A stretch of DNA of 55,315 nt from Bacteroidales bacterium UBA4788 (GTDB lineage Bacteria > Bacteroidota > Bacteroidia > Bacteroidales > VadinHA17): positions 1 to 55,315 of the forward strand of contig DHGW01000082.1 in the NCBI GenBank assembly GCA_002402965.1. The letters run 5' to 3'. Every line of letters starts with the position of its first letter. The first letter of the stretch is position 1. Under the pieces are notes generated by a model. It saw only the letters and a list, made by a program, of their open reading frames with translations, was not told where the DNA came from and made no database searches. Shown here piece by piece: positions 42,032 to 49,234 of the stretch. Made by a program: the position numbers and the translations under genes.

Positions 42032-44392
42032 GTGATCCATCAGACAGCAAATATAAAAATTACCGCTCCCAAACTGCTTTTGCTGGCATGCATAATTTTA
42101 ACTGCCACATCGTGCAATCCCACAAAATATGTTCCCTCAGGGGATCTGCTCCTCAACAGTAATGAGATTGCCATTACCTCATCCGGAGTGCAGTTGCCTT
42201 CCACGGTCAGCCGCAGCGCAATGAAACCTTATATCAGGCAGCAGCCCAATAAGAAGATATTCGGGGTGAGATTCCATCTGGGGCTTTATAACCTTTCAAA
42301 CCTGGAAAAGGAGAAATGGCCCCACGGCTGGCTCAGAAGGATCGGCGAGGAGCCGGTGATCCTTGACGAGGTGGCTGCAGAACGGTCTGCAGGTCAGATA
42401 CAGAGCTGGCTTTGGTCTAAGGGCTTCTTCAACGCCAGGGTCAGTGACACTGTCAGAAGCGCGAGGCAGGAGGCGAAGGTGGTTTACGATGTCAATACCG
42501 GCAGACCCTATACAATTGCTGACATCAGGTATGAAGTACAGGACTCAAACGTCCGCGGACTGGTACTGATAGATTCTGCTAACTGTCTGATAGAGAGGGG
42601 AATGATTTACGATATAGATCTTCTTCAGCGTGAGCGTCAGAGACTTGAGCGCTTTATCAGGGACGTCGGCTACTATACCTTTTCCACCGAGGACATCTTT
42701 TTCCGGGTTGACAGTTCTCTGATGAAACACCAGGTTATAGTGTGGTATGTCGTCACTCCCAGAGTGACAGTGGACAGCCGTGGAGAGCAGGCGGCAGAAA
42801 ACCATATTCTGTATCACATAAGGGATATCTATATCTATCCTGAATTTGATCCCCGGACTGCCCTGACGGGAGGTGAAGCATATCTCGAAACCCTTGACAC
42901 CACCTACTACAACGAAATTCATTTCGTTGAACCGGCGGGCCGTACCCTCATTAAACCAGAGGTGCTGGCACAGTCTGTATATATCTTACCCGGTTCTCTC
43001 TACAGCGTCACCAACGTCGAAAGGACACAGTCACACCTTACTGATCTCAGGAATCACCGGTTGGTTAATGTCTCGTTCATTGATGTTCAAAGTGTTACCG
43101 GGGAGAGACGGGATGAGGGGATGCTTGATTGCGTCATTCAGCTTACACCCATGCAGAGGCAGTCGTTCACCGTTGAGCTTGAGGGAACGAATACCGGAGG
43201 TAATCTCGGGGGGGCGCTGAACCTCATCTACCAGAACAAGAGCCTGCTGAAGGGTGCGGAAGTATTCAGCATGAAGCTGAAGGGAGCCTACGAGACACTC
43301 ACCGAGGATGTCAGCGGCTTCAGGAATACTCAGCAGTACGGGATAGAAGCGAGCCTCCGGTTACCCAAATTTCTGATCCCCTTCCCGGCAAAGGGGTCGT
43401 TCATACGGAACAATGATCCCAGGACAGTGCTGCAGGCAGGTTACAACTACCAGCGGCTGCCGGTCTTCTCCCGGTCGGTGGCAAACATCTCCCTGGGGTA
43501 CTCCTGGAGTGGAAACAAATTCACCAGATTCAACATTAATCCTCTCTCTCTGAATGTTGTCAAGCTGCATTACATAAATCCTGATTACCAGGCAGTGATA
43601 GACACCATGCCCTATTTTTCCAACTCACTGCAGGACGTCAGAATTGTGGGGGGCAGGTATGACTTTGTCTACAATAACCAGATGATTCAGAGATCCAGGG
43701 ATTTCTGGAATATACGCGTGGGACTTGATATTGCCGGCAACCTCTTAGATGCGATCTACCGGACAGCCAGTGCAGAGGTGGCACCTGACGGAACCTACCA
43801 CCTTTTCCGTCAGCCTTTTGCACAGTTTCTGAAGGGAGAGATTGATGCCGCCTATAACTTCAGGTTCAACGAGGCGAGCAGCATTGTCTACAGGTTCTTT
43901 GCAGGGGTTGGATGGCCCTACGGCAACTCAGAGGTGATGCCGTTTGAGGAACAGTATTTCGGCGGAGGCGCCAACGATATAAGGGCATGGATGGTAAGGA
44001 CCCTGGGGCCCGGGTCGCACGTTCTGCCGGTGAGTGCATTCAATAACCAGACGGCTGACATGAAGCTGGAGGCCAACATCGAATACCGTTTCAAACTTTT
44101 CTGGATACTGGAGGGAGCCACCTTTATCGATGCAGGGAACATATGGACTGTCAGGGATGATTATGACCGGCCGGGGAGCCGCTTCAGGTTTGGCAGTTTC
44201 ATGGATGACATCGCTGTCGGGACCGGCCTGGGATTAAGGTTTGACCTCAAGTTTGTGCTGCTGCGGGCCGACTTTGGTCTGAAGCTGCGTGATCCGCAGG
44301 AGAGGGAGGGCTCCAAATGGATTCCGCTCAGCAGACCCTTTAACCGTAAGCAGGATGTGACGATGGTGATCGGGATCGGGTATCCCTTCTAG
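42032..44392 (+). CDS. tamL: TamL-like Omp85-family outer-membrane lipoprotein
   Basis: A 786-residue Omp85 protein. The signal peptide ends in a lipobox TATSC (Cys near residue 28), followed by NPTKYVPSGDLLLNSNEI, the N-terminus typical of TamL, the lipidated Bacteroidota relative of TamA. POTRA-like repeats (about 45-400) lead to a 16-strand barrel with the conserved YNFRFNEASSIVYRFFAG, then PFEEQYFGGGANDIRAW (the L6 loop region) and an aromatic end IGIGYPF. It probably inserts outer-membrane or surface proteins together with TamB; no tamB is next to it. The GTG start fits the promoter position. Confidence 0.9.
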   Translation: MIHQTANIKITAPKLLLLACIILTATSCNPTKYVPSGDLLLNSNEIAITSSGVQLPSTVSRSAMKPYIRQQPNKKIFGVRFHLGLYNLSNLEKEKWPHGWLRRIGEEPVILDEVAAERSAGQIQSWLWSKGFFNARVSDTVRSARQEAKVVYDVNTGRPYTIADIRYEVQDSNVRGLVLIDSANCLIERGMIYDIDLLQRERQRLERFIRDVGYYTFSTEDIFFRVDSSLMKHQVIVWYVVTPRVTVDSRGEQAAENHILYHIRDIYIYPEFDPRTALTGGEAYLETLDTTYYNEIHFVEPAGRTLIKPEVLAQSVYILPGSLYSVTNVERTQSHLTDLRNHRLVNVSFIDVQSVTGERRDEGMLDCVIQLTPMQRQSFTVELEGTNTGGNLGGALNLIYQNKSLLKGAEVFSMKLKGAYETLTEDVSGFRNTQQYGIEASLRLPKFLIPFPAKGSFIRNNDPRTVLQAGYNYQRLPVFSRSVANISLGYSWSGNKFTRFNINPLSLNVVKLHYINPDYQAVIDTMPYFSNSLQDVRIVGGRYDFVYNNQMIQRSRDFWNIRVGLDIAGNLLDAIYRTASAEVAPDGTYHLFRQPFAQFLKGEIDAAYNFRFNEASSIVYRFFAGVGWPYGNSEVMPFEEQYFGGGANDIRAWMVRTLGPGSHVLPVSAFNNQTADMKLEANIEYRFKLFWILEGATFIDAGNIWTVRDDYDRPGSRFRFGSFMDDIAVGTGLGLRFDLKFVLLRADFGLKLRDPQEREGSKWIPLSRPFNRKQDVTMVIGIGYPF

Positions 44393-44550
44393 AAGGCAGC
44401 AGTCTCCAGTCTTCAGTCAAATCAGGCAATAGACAGTAGCCATTAGGCAATAGTGTTGGCAAGATCGAACCATCAACTGCCTGTTGTAAAATATCACTCT
44501 ACTGCCTATTGCCTATTGCCTACAGCCTCTTTTTACTGCCTATTGCCTCG
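44393..44550. repeat. GGCAGTA-type repeats in both orientations (copy C)
   Basis: Between the TamL-like gene and the HhH gene. AGGCAATAGACAGTAG and related units (about 44429-44453) run on the plus strand, then the reverse type CTACTGCCTATTGCCTATTG (44499-44518) and TACTGCCTATTGCC (44535-44548). The two arms can pair over about 16 bases with one mismatch around a loop of roughly 55 bases. On the plus strand the reversed part has no stop codons, so it reads open into the next gene. Confidence 0.75.
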
Positions 44551-44595
44551 TATCTCATTATTTCATACCTTGCATGTTGTCTTGTTGCATTACTA

Positions 44596-45597
44596 ATGAA
44601 GCCATTAAGGAAACTGGTTACTTCACTTATTGGTTTTGACCGCCGGGAGAAACGGGGTACCTATATCCTGTCCGTCATGCTCATCACACTCCTGGTACTG
44701 CGGCTTGTTTTATTCAGGCCGGGGGAGGTCCCGGGACATCTTCCACCGCTGACAGGTGAAGCTGTAACTGTTGCTGCCGGCGAGGCTCCGCCGGCCCTGC
44801 CATTTAATTTTGATCCCAACACGGTTTCTTATGATGATCTGCTTAACCTGGGCCTTTCGGAACGACAGGCACGTACCCTGGTCAACTACCGCAAAAGCGG
44901 TGCGAGGTTCCGCAGGCCGGAGGACCTGTTACGTGTCTATGGCATCGATTCGGCAATGACTGCAAGGCTTCTTCCATATATAGTAATAGGTGATACAGGC
45001 GTGGTCCCGGTGAAGGGGGTGTCACACAGGAGCGCATGGCGTTTCGAGAGCAGCGCTGCAGGAGACAATGCTGCAGACGTCAGGGGACCGGCAGGCACGA
45101 CATCCGGAGATGGAACGGCGGAATCGAAGGTGACAAACCATCCGGCACTGCTGCTGGACCTCAACAGGTGTACTGCCGAGGAGCTTATCAGCCTGCCGGG
45201 AATAGGATCGGTACTGTCGGTGAGAATAATACGCTACCGCAGCCTCCTCGGAGGATTCGTGGAGACTGATCAGCTGGCGGAGGTCTACGGGCTTGACAGT
45301 TCACTGGTGAGACTCGTTGCCGGGCGCCTGACGCTGACATATGATTCAGTCAGGGCACTGGAACTTGACAGCGTCACCTTCGGCGACCTCGCGCGTCACC
45401 CCTACCTGGGATATGAGGCTGCGCGGCAGATTACCAGGTACCGGTCAGTAACGGCGTCACCGGTCACCCTGGGAGAAATGGTGGTTCGCGGGGTCATCAC
45501 ACCGCAGCAGGCTGAGCGCATCGCTCCGTATGTCAGACCGGCCCGGGGCACCTCAGGAAGTGATTATGAATTTATTTTGTCAAAAGTTTTGAAATGA
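44596..45597 (+). CDS. Membrane-anchored helix-hairpin-helix (ComEA-like) protein
   Basis: About 333 residues. A single transmembrane helix (~22-42, YILSVMLITLLVLRLVLF) is followed by helix-hairpin-helix repeats. One is at ~75-120 (YDDLLNLGLSERQARTLVNY). A clear DNA-binding type is at ~190-235 (LNRCTAEELISLPGIGSVLS, then RIIRYRSLLGGF). A degenerate repeat follows near 255-330. HhH pairs bind DNA without sequence specificity, and membrane-anchored ones such as ComEA take part in DNA uptake, which would fit with comEC; this link is inference. The ATG at 44596 was chosen because an earlier in-frame TTG start would translate the intergenic repeat. Confidence 0.85.
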   Translation: MKPLRKLVTSLIGFDRREKRGTYILSVMLITLLVLRLVLFRPGEVPGHLPPLTGEAVTVAAGEAPPALPFNFDPNTVSYDDLLNLGLSERQARTLVNYRKSGARFRRPEDLLRVYGIDSAMTARLLPYIVIGDTGVVPVKGVSHRSAWRFESSAAGDNAADVRGPAGTTSGDGTAESKVTNHPALLLDLNRCTAEELISLPGIGSVLSVRIIRYRSLLGGFVETDQLAEVYGLDSSLVRLVAGRLTLTYDSVRALELDSVTFGDLARHPYLGYEAARQITRYRSVTASPVTLGEMVVRGVITPQQAERIAPYVRPARGTSGSDYEFILSKVLK

Positions 45598-45618
45598 TTT
45601 CAAGAGATATTAATTTTG
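45588..45618 (+). promoter_or_regulatory. Bacteroidota-type promoter of the rpsU operon
   Basis: TTTG (45588-45591), a 19-base spacer and TAATTTTG (45611-45618) match the consensus perfectly. The -33 box lies in the last codons of the HhH gene. The leader to rpsU would be about 22 bases. Confidence 0.8.
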
Positions 45619-45645
45619 CACCTCGATTTTAACACAAAGTTCAAT

Positions 45646-45837
45646 ATGATCATTGTACCGGTAAAAGAAGGCGAGAACATAGACAGGGCTCTGAAGAAAT
45701 TCAAGAGGAAATTTGAGAAGACGGGTGTTATCCGGGAACTCAGGACACGTCAGGCTTTTGTCAAACCCTCGGTCCGCCGCAGGGAAGAGATAAAGAAGGC
45801 CGTCTATGTTCAGCAGCTGCAGCAGGAGGAGGAGTAG
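45646..45837 (+). CDS. rpsU: Small ribosomal subunit protein bS21
   Basis: A 63-residue basic protein starting MIIVPVKEGENIDRALKKFK, with the KFEKTGVIRELRTRQAFVKP centre and an Arg/Lys-rich second helix typical of bS21. It binds the 30S platform near the anti-Shine-Dalgarno end of 16S rRNA. In Bacteroidota bS21, with bS6 and bS18, helps to hide that sequence, explaining the rarity of Shine-Dalgarno sites. The ATG at 45646 was chosen over an upstream in-frame codon because of the promoter position and family length. No Shine-Dalgarno site precedes it. It leads an operon with xerC/D and hpf. Confidence 0.95.
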   Translation: MIIVPVKEGENIDRALKKFKRKFEKTGVIRELRTRQAFVKPSVRRREEIKKAVYVQQLQQEEE

Positions 45838-45888
45838 TCCATCCATCCCGGTTGTCTGCCTCATATATAAATCAAAAAGGTTCCTTTC

Positions 45889-46770
45889 ATGGATATAAAG
45901 GAATCGTTCCTTCAATACATCCGTACCGAGAAGCGTTATTCACGGCACACGGTCACATCCTACAAGAACGATCTTGATCAGTTTTTCACCTGGCTGGAAG
46001 AGAGCCGGCCGGGCGCTGTGGCTGCCGATGTAACCCATGGTGATGTGAGAGGCTGGATGGTTTCGTTGCTGGAAGGCGGGGCTGCCACAAGCACGGTACA
46101 CAGGAAGATATCTGCCCTCCGTACACTTTTCCGTTACATGCGAAGACATGAGCTGATCAGCACTGATCCGGTTGCCGGCCTGAAGCTCCCCAGGAAATCG
46201 AAACAGCTTCCCGTATTTGTAGCAGAGGATGCACTTGCAAGGCTGCTGGATGAATTCAGGTTCGGAGATAATTTTTCAGGGCTTCGTGACAGAATTGTTG
46301 TGGAGTTTTTGTATCTTACAGGCATGAGGAGGTCGGAACTGATCAACCTGCGTGACACTGACGTGGATCTCTCCGCGGGGCAGGTGAGGGTGACGGGTAA
46401 GCGTGAAAAGCAGAGGGTTATACCTCTCTCTGCCGGCTTCGTCAGATCTCTCCGTTCATATATTGCATCGCGTGACGGGAAGGGCTTCTCCGGCGGGTGG
46501 TTTTTCGTAACCGACAGGGGGAACAAAATGTATGACAAGGGTGTTTACAATTTAGTGACAAGATACCTTGCCATGGTTACCACGATAGAAAAGAAGAGCC
46601 CGCACGTCCTCAGGCACACATTCGCCACACACATGCTTAACCGGGGTGCAGACCTGAACTCGATCAAGGAGTTGCTCGGTCATGCCAGCCTCTCCGCCAC
46701 GCAGGTTTACACCCACAATACATTCGAACAGTTAAAAAAAATATATAAACAGGCTCATCCAAGAGCATAA
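45889..46770 (+). CDS. Tyrosine recombinase XerC/XerD
   Basis: A 293-residue site-specific recombinase. The SAM-like N-terminal domain (~5-90, KRYSRHTVTSYKNDLDQFF) precedes the catalytic domain with Arg in TGMRRSELINL (near 150), the Lys in KREKQRVIPLS, HVLRHTFATHML (His and Arg, near 240), LGHASLSATQVYTH with the second His and the nucleophilic Tyr. With its partner it should resolve chromosome dimers at dif. The gene order rpsU-xer-hpf is common in the phylum, which argues for the housekeeping enzyme and not a mobile integrase. Whether it is XerC or XerD is not decided here. Confidence 0.93.
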   Translation: MDIKESFLQYIRTEKRYSRHTVTSYKNDLDQFFTWLEESRPGAVAADVTHGDVRGWMVSLLEGGAATSTVHRKISALRTLFRYMRRHELISTDPVAGLKLPRKSKQLPVFVAEDALARLLDEFRFGDNFSGLRDRIVVEFLYLTGMRRSELINLRDTDVDLSAGQVRVTGKREKQRVIPLSAGFVRSLRSYIASRDGKGFSGGWFFVTDRGNKMYDKGVYNLVTRYLAMVTTIEKKSPHVLRHTFATHMLNRGADLNSIKELLGHASLSATQVYTHNTFEQLKKIYKQAHPRA

Positions 46771-46783
46771 ACTTTAATTTAAC

Positions 46784-46789
46784 AGGAGG
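46784..46789 (+). promoter_or_regulatory. Strong Shine-Dalgarno site of hpf
   Basis: AGGAGG lies seven bases before the ATG at 46797, at ideal spacing. Nearly all other genes in this window lack such a site, so it may make hpf translation depend on the free or occupied state of the 16S rRNA 3' end. Confidence 0.75.
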
Positions 46790-46796
46790 TACTGCC

Positions 46797-47096
46797 ATGA
46801 ATATTCAGATCCACTCACTCAAATTTGATGCAGACAAGAAGTTGCTCGACTTTGTTTCCCAGAAGGTAAACAAGCTTACGCAGTATACTGACGATATCGT
46901 CAGTGCCGAAGTATTTCTGAAGTTGGACAACGATGAGGACAGGGAGAACAAGATCACGGAGATCAAGGTAGAGTATCCCAGGGGGCCGCTTTTCGCCCGG
47001 AAACAGAGCAAAACTTTCGAGGAGGCAACCGACCTTGTGATTGAAGCTCTTAAGAAACAGATAGTCAAACAGAAGGGAAAGATGCGGGGGGAGTAA
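46797..47096 (+). CDS. hpf: Ribosome hibernation promoting factor (HPF/RaiA, short form)
   Basis: A 99-residue protein with the beta-alpha-beta-beta-beta-alpha fold of the S30AE family. MNIQIHSLKFDADKKLLDFV starts the fold, YTDDIVSAEVFLKLDNDED follows in the middle, and the helix AREQSKTFEEATDLVIEALK, here ARKQSKTFEEATDLVIEALK, closes it. It binds the decoding channel of idle ribosomes and blocks mRNA and tRNA. It has no long C-terminal dimerisation domain. It is third in the rpsU operon and carries an unusually strong Shine-Dalgarno site. Confidence 0.94.
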   Translation: MNIQIHSLKFDADKKLLDFVSQKVNKLTQYTDDIVSAEVFLKLDNDEDRENKITEIKVEYPRGPLFARKQSKTFEEATDLVIEALKKQIVKQKGKMRGE

Positions 47097-47126
47097 TCCC
47101 ACTGCTTCAAAAAAACTTGCGATAAT

Positions 47127-47158
47127 TTTGAGATTTGAATTTTAAATTCCTACATTTG
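47127..47158 (+). promoter_or_regulatory. Bacteroidota-type promoter of the tRNA-tuf operon
   Basis: TTTG (47127-47130), a 20-base spacer and TACATTTG (47151-47158) match the consensus exactly. A second TTTG (47134-47137) lies seven bases further. It is the first strong promoter after hpf and should drive the tRNAs and tuf. Confidence 0.85.
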
Positions 47159-47208
47159 CAAACCGATTTTTGAGGGTAATTTCTCAGAAATCGGTCGTTC
47201 TTTCAAAT

Positions 47209-47282
47209 GCCGATGTAGCTCAGTTGGCCAGAGCAGCTGATTTGTAATCTGCAGGTCGGGGGTTCGAATCCCTTCATCGGCT
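47209..47282 (+). tRNA. tRNA-Thr (TGT)
   Basis: A 74-nt cloverleaf: acceptor GCCGATG/CATCGGC, D-arm GCTC/GAGC, anticodon loop TTTGTAA with anticodon TGT, T-loop TTCGAAT, discriminator T, no encoded CCA. The anticodon stem GCTGA/TCTGC has a T-T mismatch (47238 against 47250) in the middle. Threonine identity from the anticodon. Confidence 0.93.
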
Positions 47283-47332
47283 CATTATGTGATGAGTATG
47301 TGTATGTCAAACCAGGCATACTCTGTTAAGAA

Positions 47333-47415
47333 GGGGAGATACCAAAGTGGCCAACTGGGGCAGACTGTAAATCTGTTGTCTGATGACTTCGTAGGTTCGA
47401 ATCCTGCTCTCCCCA
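47333..47415 (+). tRNA. tRNA-Tyr (GTA)
   Basis: An 83-nt class II tRNA: acceptor GGGGAGA/TCTCCCC, anticodon loop CTGTAAA with GTA, a long variable arm (TGATGACTTCGT region) and discriminator A. No encoded CCA. Confidence 0.95.
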
Positions 47416-47488
47416 CTTTCTTAACGGTGTAAGCATCAATGCACTCTTTCCCTGCAAGGGGGTACCTGGGTGCCGGTTAAAGATATAA

Positions 47489-47561
47489 GCGGGAGTAGCT
47501 CAGTTGGTAGAGCATTAGCCTTCCAAGCTAAGGGCCGCGGATTCGAATTCCGTCTCCCGCT
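47489..47561 (+). tRNA. tRNA-Gly (TCC)
   Basis: A 73-nt cloverleaf: acceptor GCGGGAG/CTCCCGC, anticodon stem TTAGC/GCTAA and loop CTTCCAA with TCC, T-loop TTCGAAT, discriminator T. All stems pair. No encoded CCA. Confidence 0.95.
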
Positions 47562-47567
47562 CATTAT

Positions 47568-47639
47568 GCCGATGTAGCTCAGGGGTAGAGCACTTCCTTG
47601 GTAAGGAAGGGGTCATGAGTTCAATTCTCATCATCGGCT
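47568..47639 (+). tRNA. tRNA-Thr (GGT)
   Basis: A 72-nt cloverleaf: acceptor GCCGATG/CATCGGC, anticodon stem CTTCC/GGAAG with loop TTGGTAA (GGT), T-arm ATGAG/CTCAT. Its acceptor stem and first 15 bases are the same as those of the TGT isoacceptor 360 bases upstream. No encoded CCA. Confidence 0.95.
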
Positions 47640-47682
47640 CAAACGATTTTGGATGTAAATTTAAATTAATAAGCTTTTAGTT

Positions 47683-48870
47683 ATGGCAAAAGAAAAATTT
47701 GACAGGTCGAAGCCACACGTAAATATCGGTACGATCGGTCACGTCGACCACGGCAAGACCACCTTGACAGCTGCTATTACGATGGTTCTCGCTAAGAAAG
47801 GTCTCTCAGAAATCAGAGACTTCGATTCAATCGACAATGCTCCGGAAGAAAAGGAAAGGGGTATTACGATCAACACTGCTCACGTTGAGTATTCGACGGC
47901 GAACCGTCACTATGCGCACGTTGACTGTCCGGGTCACGCTGACTATGTTAAGAACATGGTTACAGGTGCTGCCCAGATGGACGGCGCGATCCTTGTTGTT
48001 GCCGCCACTGACGGCCCGATGCCACAGACACGCGAGCATATCCTGCTTGCACGTCAGGTGAACGTACCGCAGGTCCTTGTGTTTCTGAACAAGGTTGACC
48101 TGGTTGATGACGAGGAACTTATTGACCTCGTTGAGATGGAGGTGCGTGACCTGCTTACCTTCTACAAGTACGATGGTGAGAATTGCCCCGTTATCCGCGG
48201 TTCAGCACTCGGTGCCATGAACCACGAACCAAAATGGGAAGAGAAGGTCATGGAGCTGATGGATGCAGTCGACTCATTTATTCCGATTCCTCCTCGCGAG
48301 AACGAAAAACCGTTCCTCATGCCGGTTGAAGACGTCTTCTCAATCACTGGTCGTGGTACCGTTGCAACAGGCCGTATCGAAACAGGTATAGTTCATACCG
48401 GCGACGAACTTGAAATTGTGGGCCTAGGTGCTGAAAAACGCAAGTCAGTTTGTACAGGCGTTGAAATGTTCCGCAAGATCCTCGATCAGGGTGAAGCAGG
48501 TGACAACGTGGGTCTTCTCCTTCGCGGCGTTGACAAAAAAGAGATCAAGAGAGGCCATGTACTTGCAAAACCGGGTTCAATAACACCCCACACCAAGTTC
48601 AAGGCTGAGGTCTACGTTCTGAAGAAAGAGGAAGGCGGACGTCACACTCCGTTCCACAATAACTACCGTCCGCAGTTCTATCTCCGTACCCTTGACATCA
48701 CCGGCGAGATTCAGCTCCCGGAAGGAACAGAGATGGTTATGCCAGGTGACAACGTGACCATAACAGTTGAGCTCATCTACCCGGTTGCAATAAACAAGGG
48801 TCTCCGTTTCGCTATCCGCGAAGGTGGACGTACCGTTGGTGCAGGCGCGGTTGTTGATATCCTCGTCTAA
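47683..48870 (+). CDS. tuf: Elongation factor Tu
   Basis: A 395-residue GTPase that brings aminoacyl-tRNA to the ribosome. It has the P-loop GHVDHGKTT (residue ~19), switch II DCPGHADYVKNM (~80), NKVDLVDD (about 135) and GSAL (near 172) in the G domain. Domains 2 and 3 follow, with GRGTVATGRIETG near 222 and the tRNA-contacting GGRHTPF near 318. It is in the tRNA-tuf-tRNA(Trp)-secE block usual for bacteria. A hairpin follows the stop before tRNA-Trp. Confidence 0.99.
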   Translation: MAKEKFDRSKPHVNIGTIGHVDHGKTTLTAAITMVLAKKGLSEIRDFDSIDNAPEEKERGITINTAHVEYSTANRHYAHVDCPGHADYVKNMVTGAAQMDGAILVVAATDGPMPQTREHILLARQVNVPQVLVFLNKVDLVDDEELIDLVEMEVRDLLTFYKYDGENCPVIRGSALGAMNHEPKWEEKVMELMDAVDSFIPIPPRENEKPFLMPVEDVFSITGRGTVATGRIETGIVHTGDELEIVGLGAEKRKSVCTGVEMFRKILDQGEAGDNVGLLLRGVDKKEIKRGHVLAKPGSITPHTKFKAEVYVLKKEEGGRHTPFHNNYRPQFYLRTLDITGEIQLPEGTEMVMPGDNVTITVELIYPVAINKGLRFAIREGGRTVGAGAVVDILV

Positions 48871-48890
48871 GACCTTATTAAATATATAAA

Positions 48891-48924
48891 ATGGTAACCG
48901 TGCGCGATGGTGTGCGGTTACCAT
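48891..48924 (+). terminator. Hairpin between tuf and tRNA-Trp
   Basis: ATGGTAACCG (48891-48900) is exactly complementary to CGGTTACCAT (48915-48924), with a 14-base loop. No U-run follows, and tRNA-Trp starts 11 bases on. It may act as a partial terminator, a processing site separating tuf mRNA from the tRNA, or a 3' stabiliser. Confidence 0.6.
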
Positions 48925-48934
48925 CAAAATGTAC

Positions 48935-49007
48935 ACGGGTGTAGCTCAGTTGGTAGAGCACTGGTCTCCAAAACCAGGTGTCGGGAGTTCGAGTCTCTCC
49001 TCCCGTG
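48935..49007 (+). tRNA. tRNA-Trp (CCA)
   Basis: A 73-nt cloverleaf: D-arm GCTC/GAGC, anticodon stem CTGGT/ACCAG with loop CTCCAAA (anticodon CCA), T-arm GGGAG/CTCTC, and discriminator G as needed by tryptophanyl-tRNA synthetase. The acceptor stem ACGGGTG/CTCCCGT has a T-T mismatch at the sixth pair (48940 against 49001). No encoded CCA. Confidence 0.93.
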
Positions 49008-49025
49008 CAAAACTGAAGTATTATT

Positions 49026-49217
49026 ATGAAGATAGGATCATACTTTAAGGAATCATATAACGAACTCATGCACAAGGTGACGTGGCCCTCATGGAATGAA
49101 CTCCAGGGAAGCGCCACCCTTGTACTCGTGACCTCCGTCATCCTTGCCATCGTGATATGGGCAATGGACTTCGTTTTTGACAAGGCCATGGGTGCTGTTT
49201 ACAGTTTATTATATTAA
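49026..49217 (+). CDS. secE: Preprotein translocase subunit SecE
   Basis: A 63-residue protein with an amphipathic helix (SYFKESYNELMHKVTWPSWN, the conserved TWPS motif) and one membrane span (~31-52). It is the short form of SecE and clamps SecY in the translocon. It is followed after 17 bases by nusG, the usual order. Confidence 0.95.
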   Translation: MKIGSYFKESYNELMHKVTWPSWNELQGSATLVLVTSVILAIVIWAMDFVFDKAMGAVYSLLY

Positions 49218-49234
49218 AAACATAACGGTCACAG

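Noticed and set aside
42032..44392. BamA itself
   Set aside because: The lipobox and the CNPTKYVPSGD-type N-terminus point to TamL, and BamA's usual neighbours (skp/ompH, uppS) are missing.
45889..46770. Integrase of a genomic island inserted next to the tRNA cluster
   Set aside because: The recombinase is in a conserved housekeeping operon with rpsU and hpf. No attachment-site duplication of a tRNA end, and no cargo genes, were found.
47209..47639. Recent duplication of tRNA-Thr because the first and fourth tRNAs begin alike
   Set aside because: The shared parts are the acceptor stem and D-arm expected of threonine isoacceptors; the anticodon and T-arms differ strongly.
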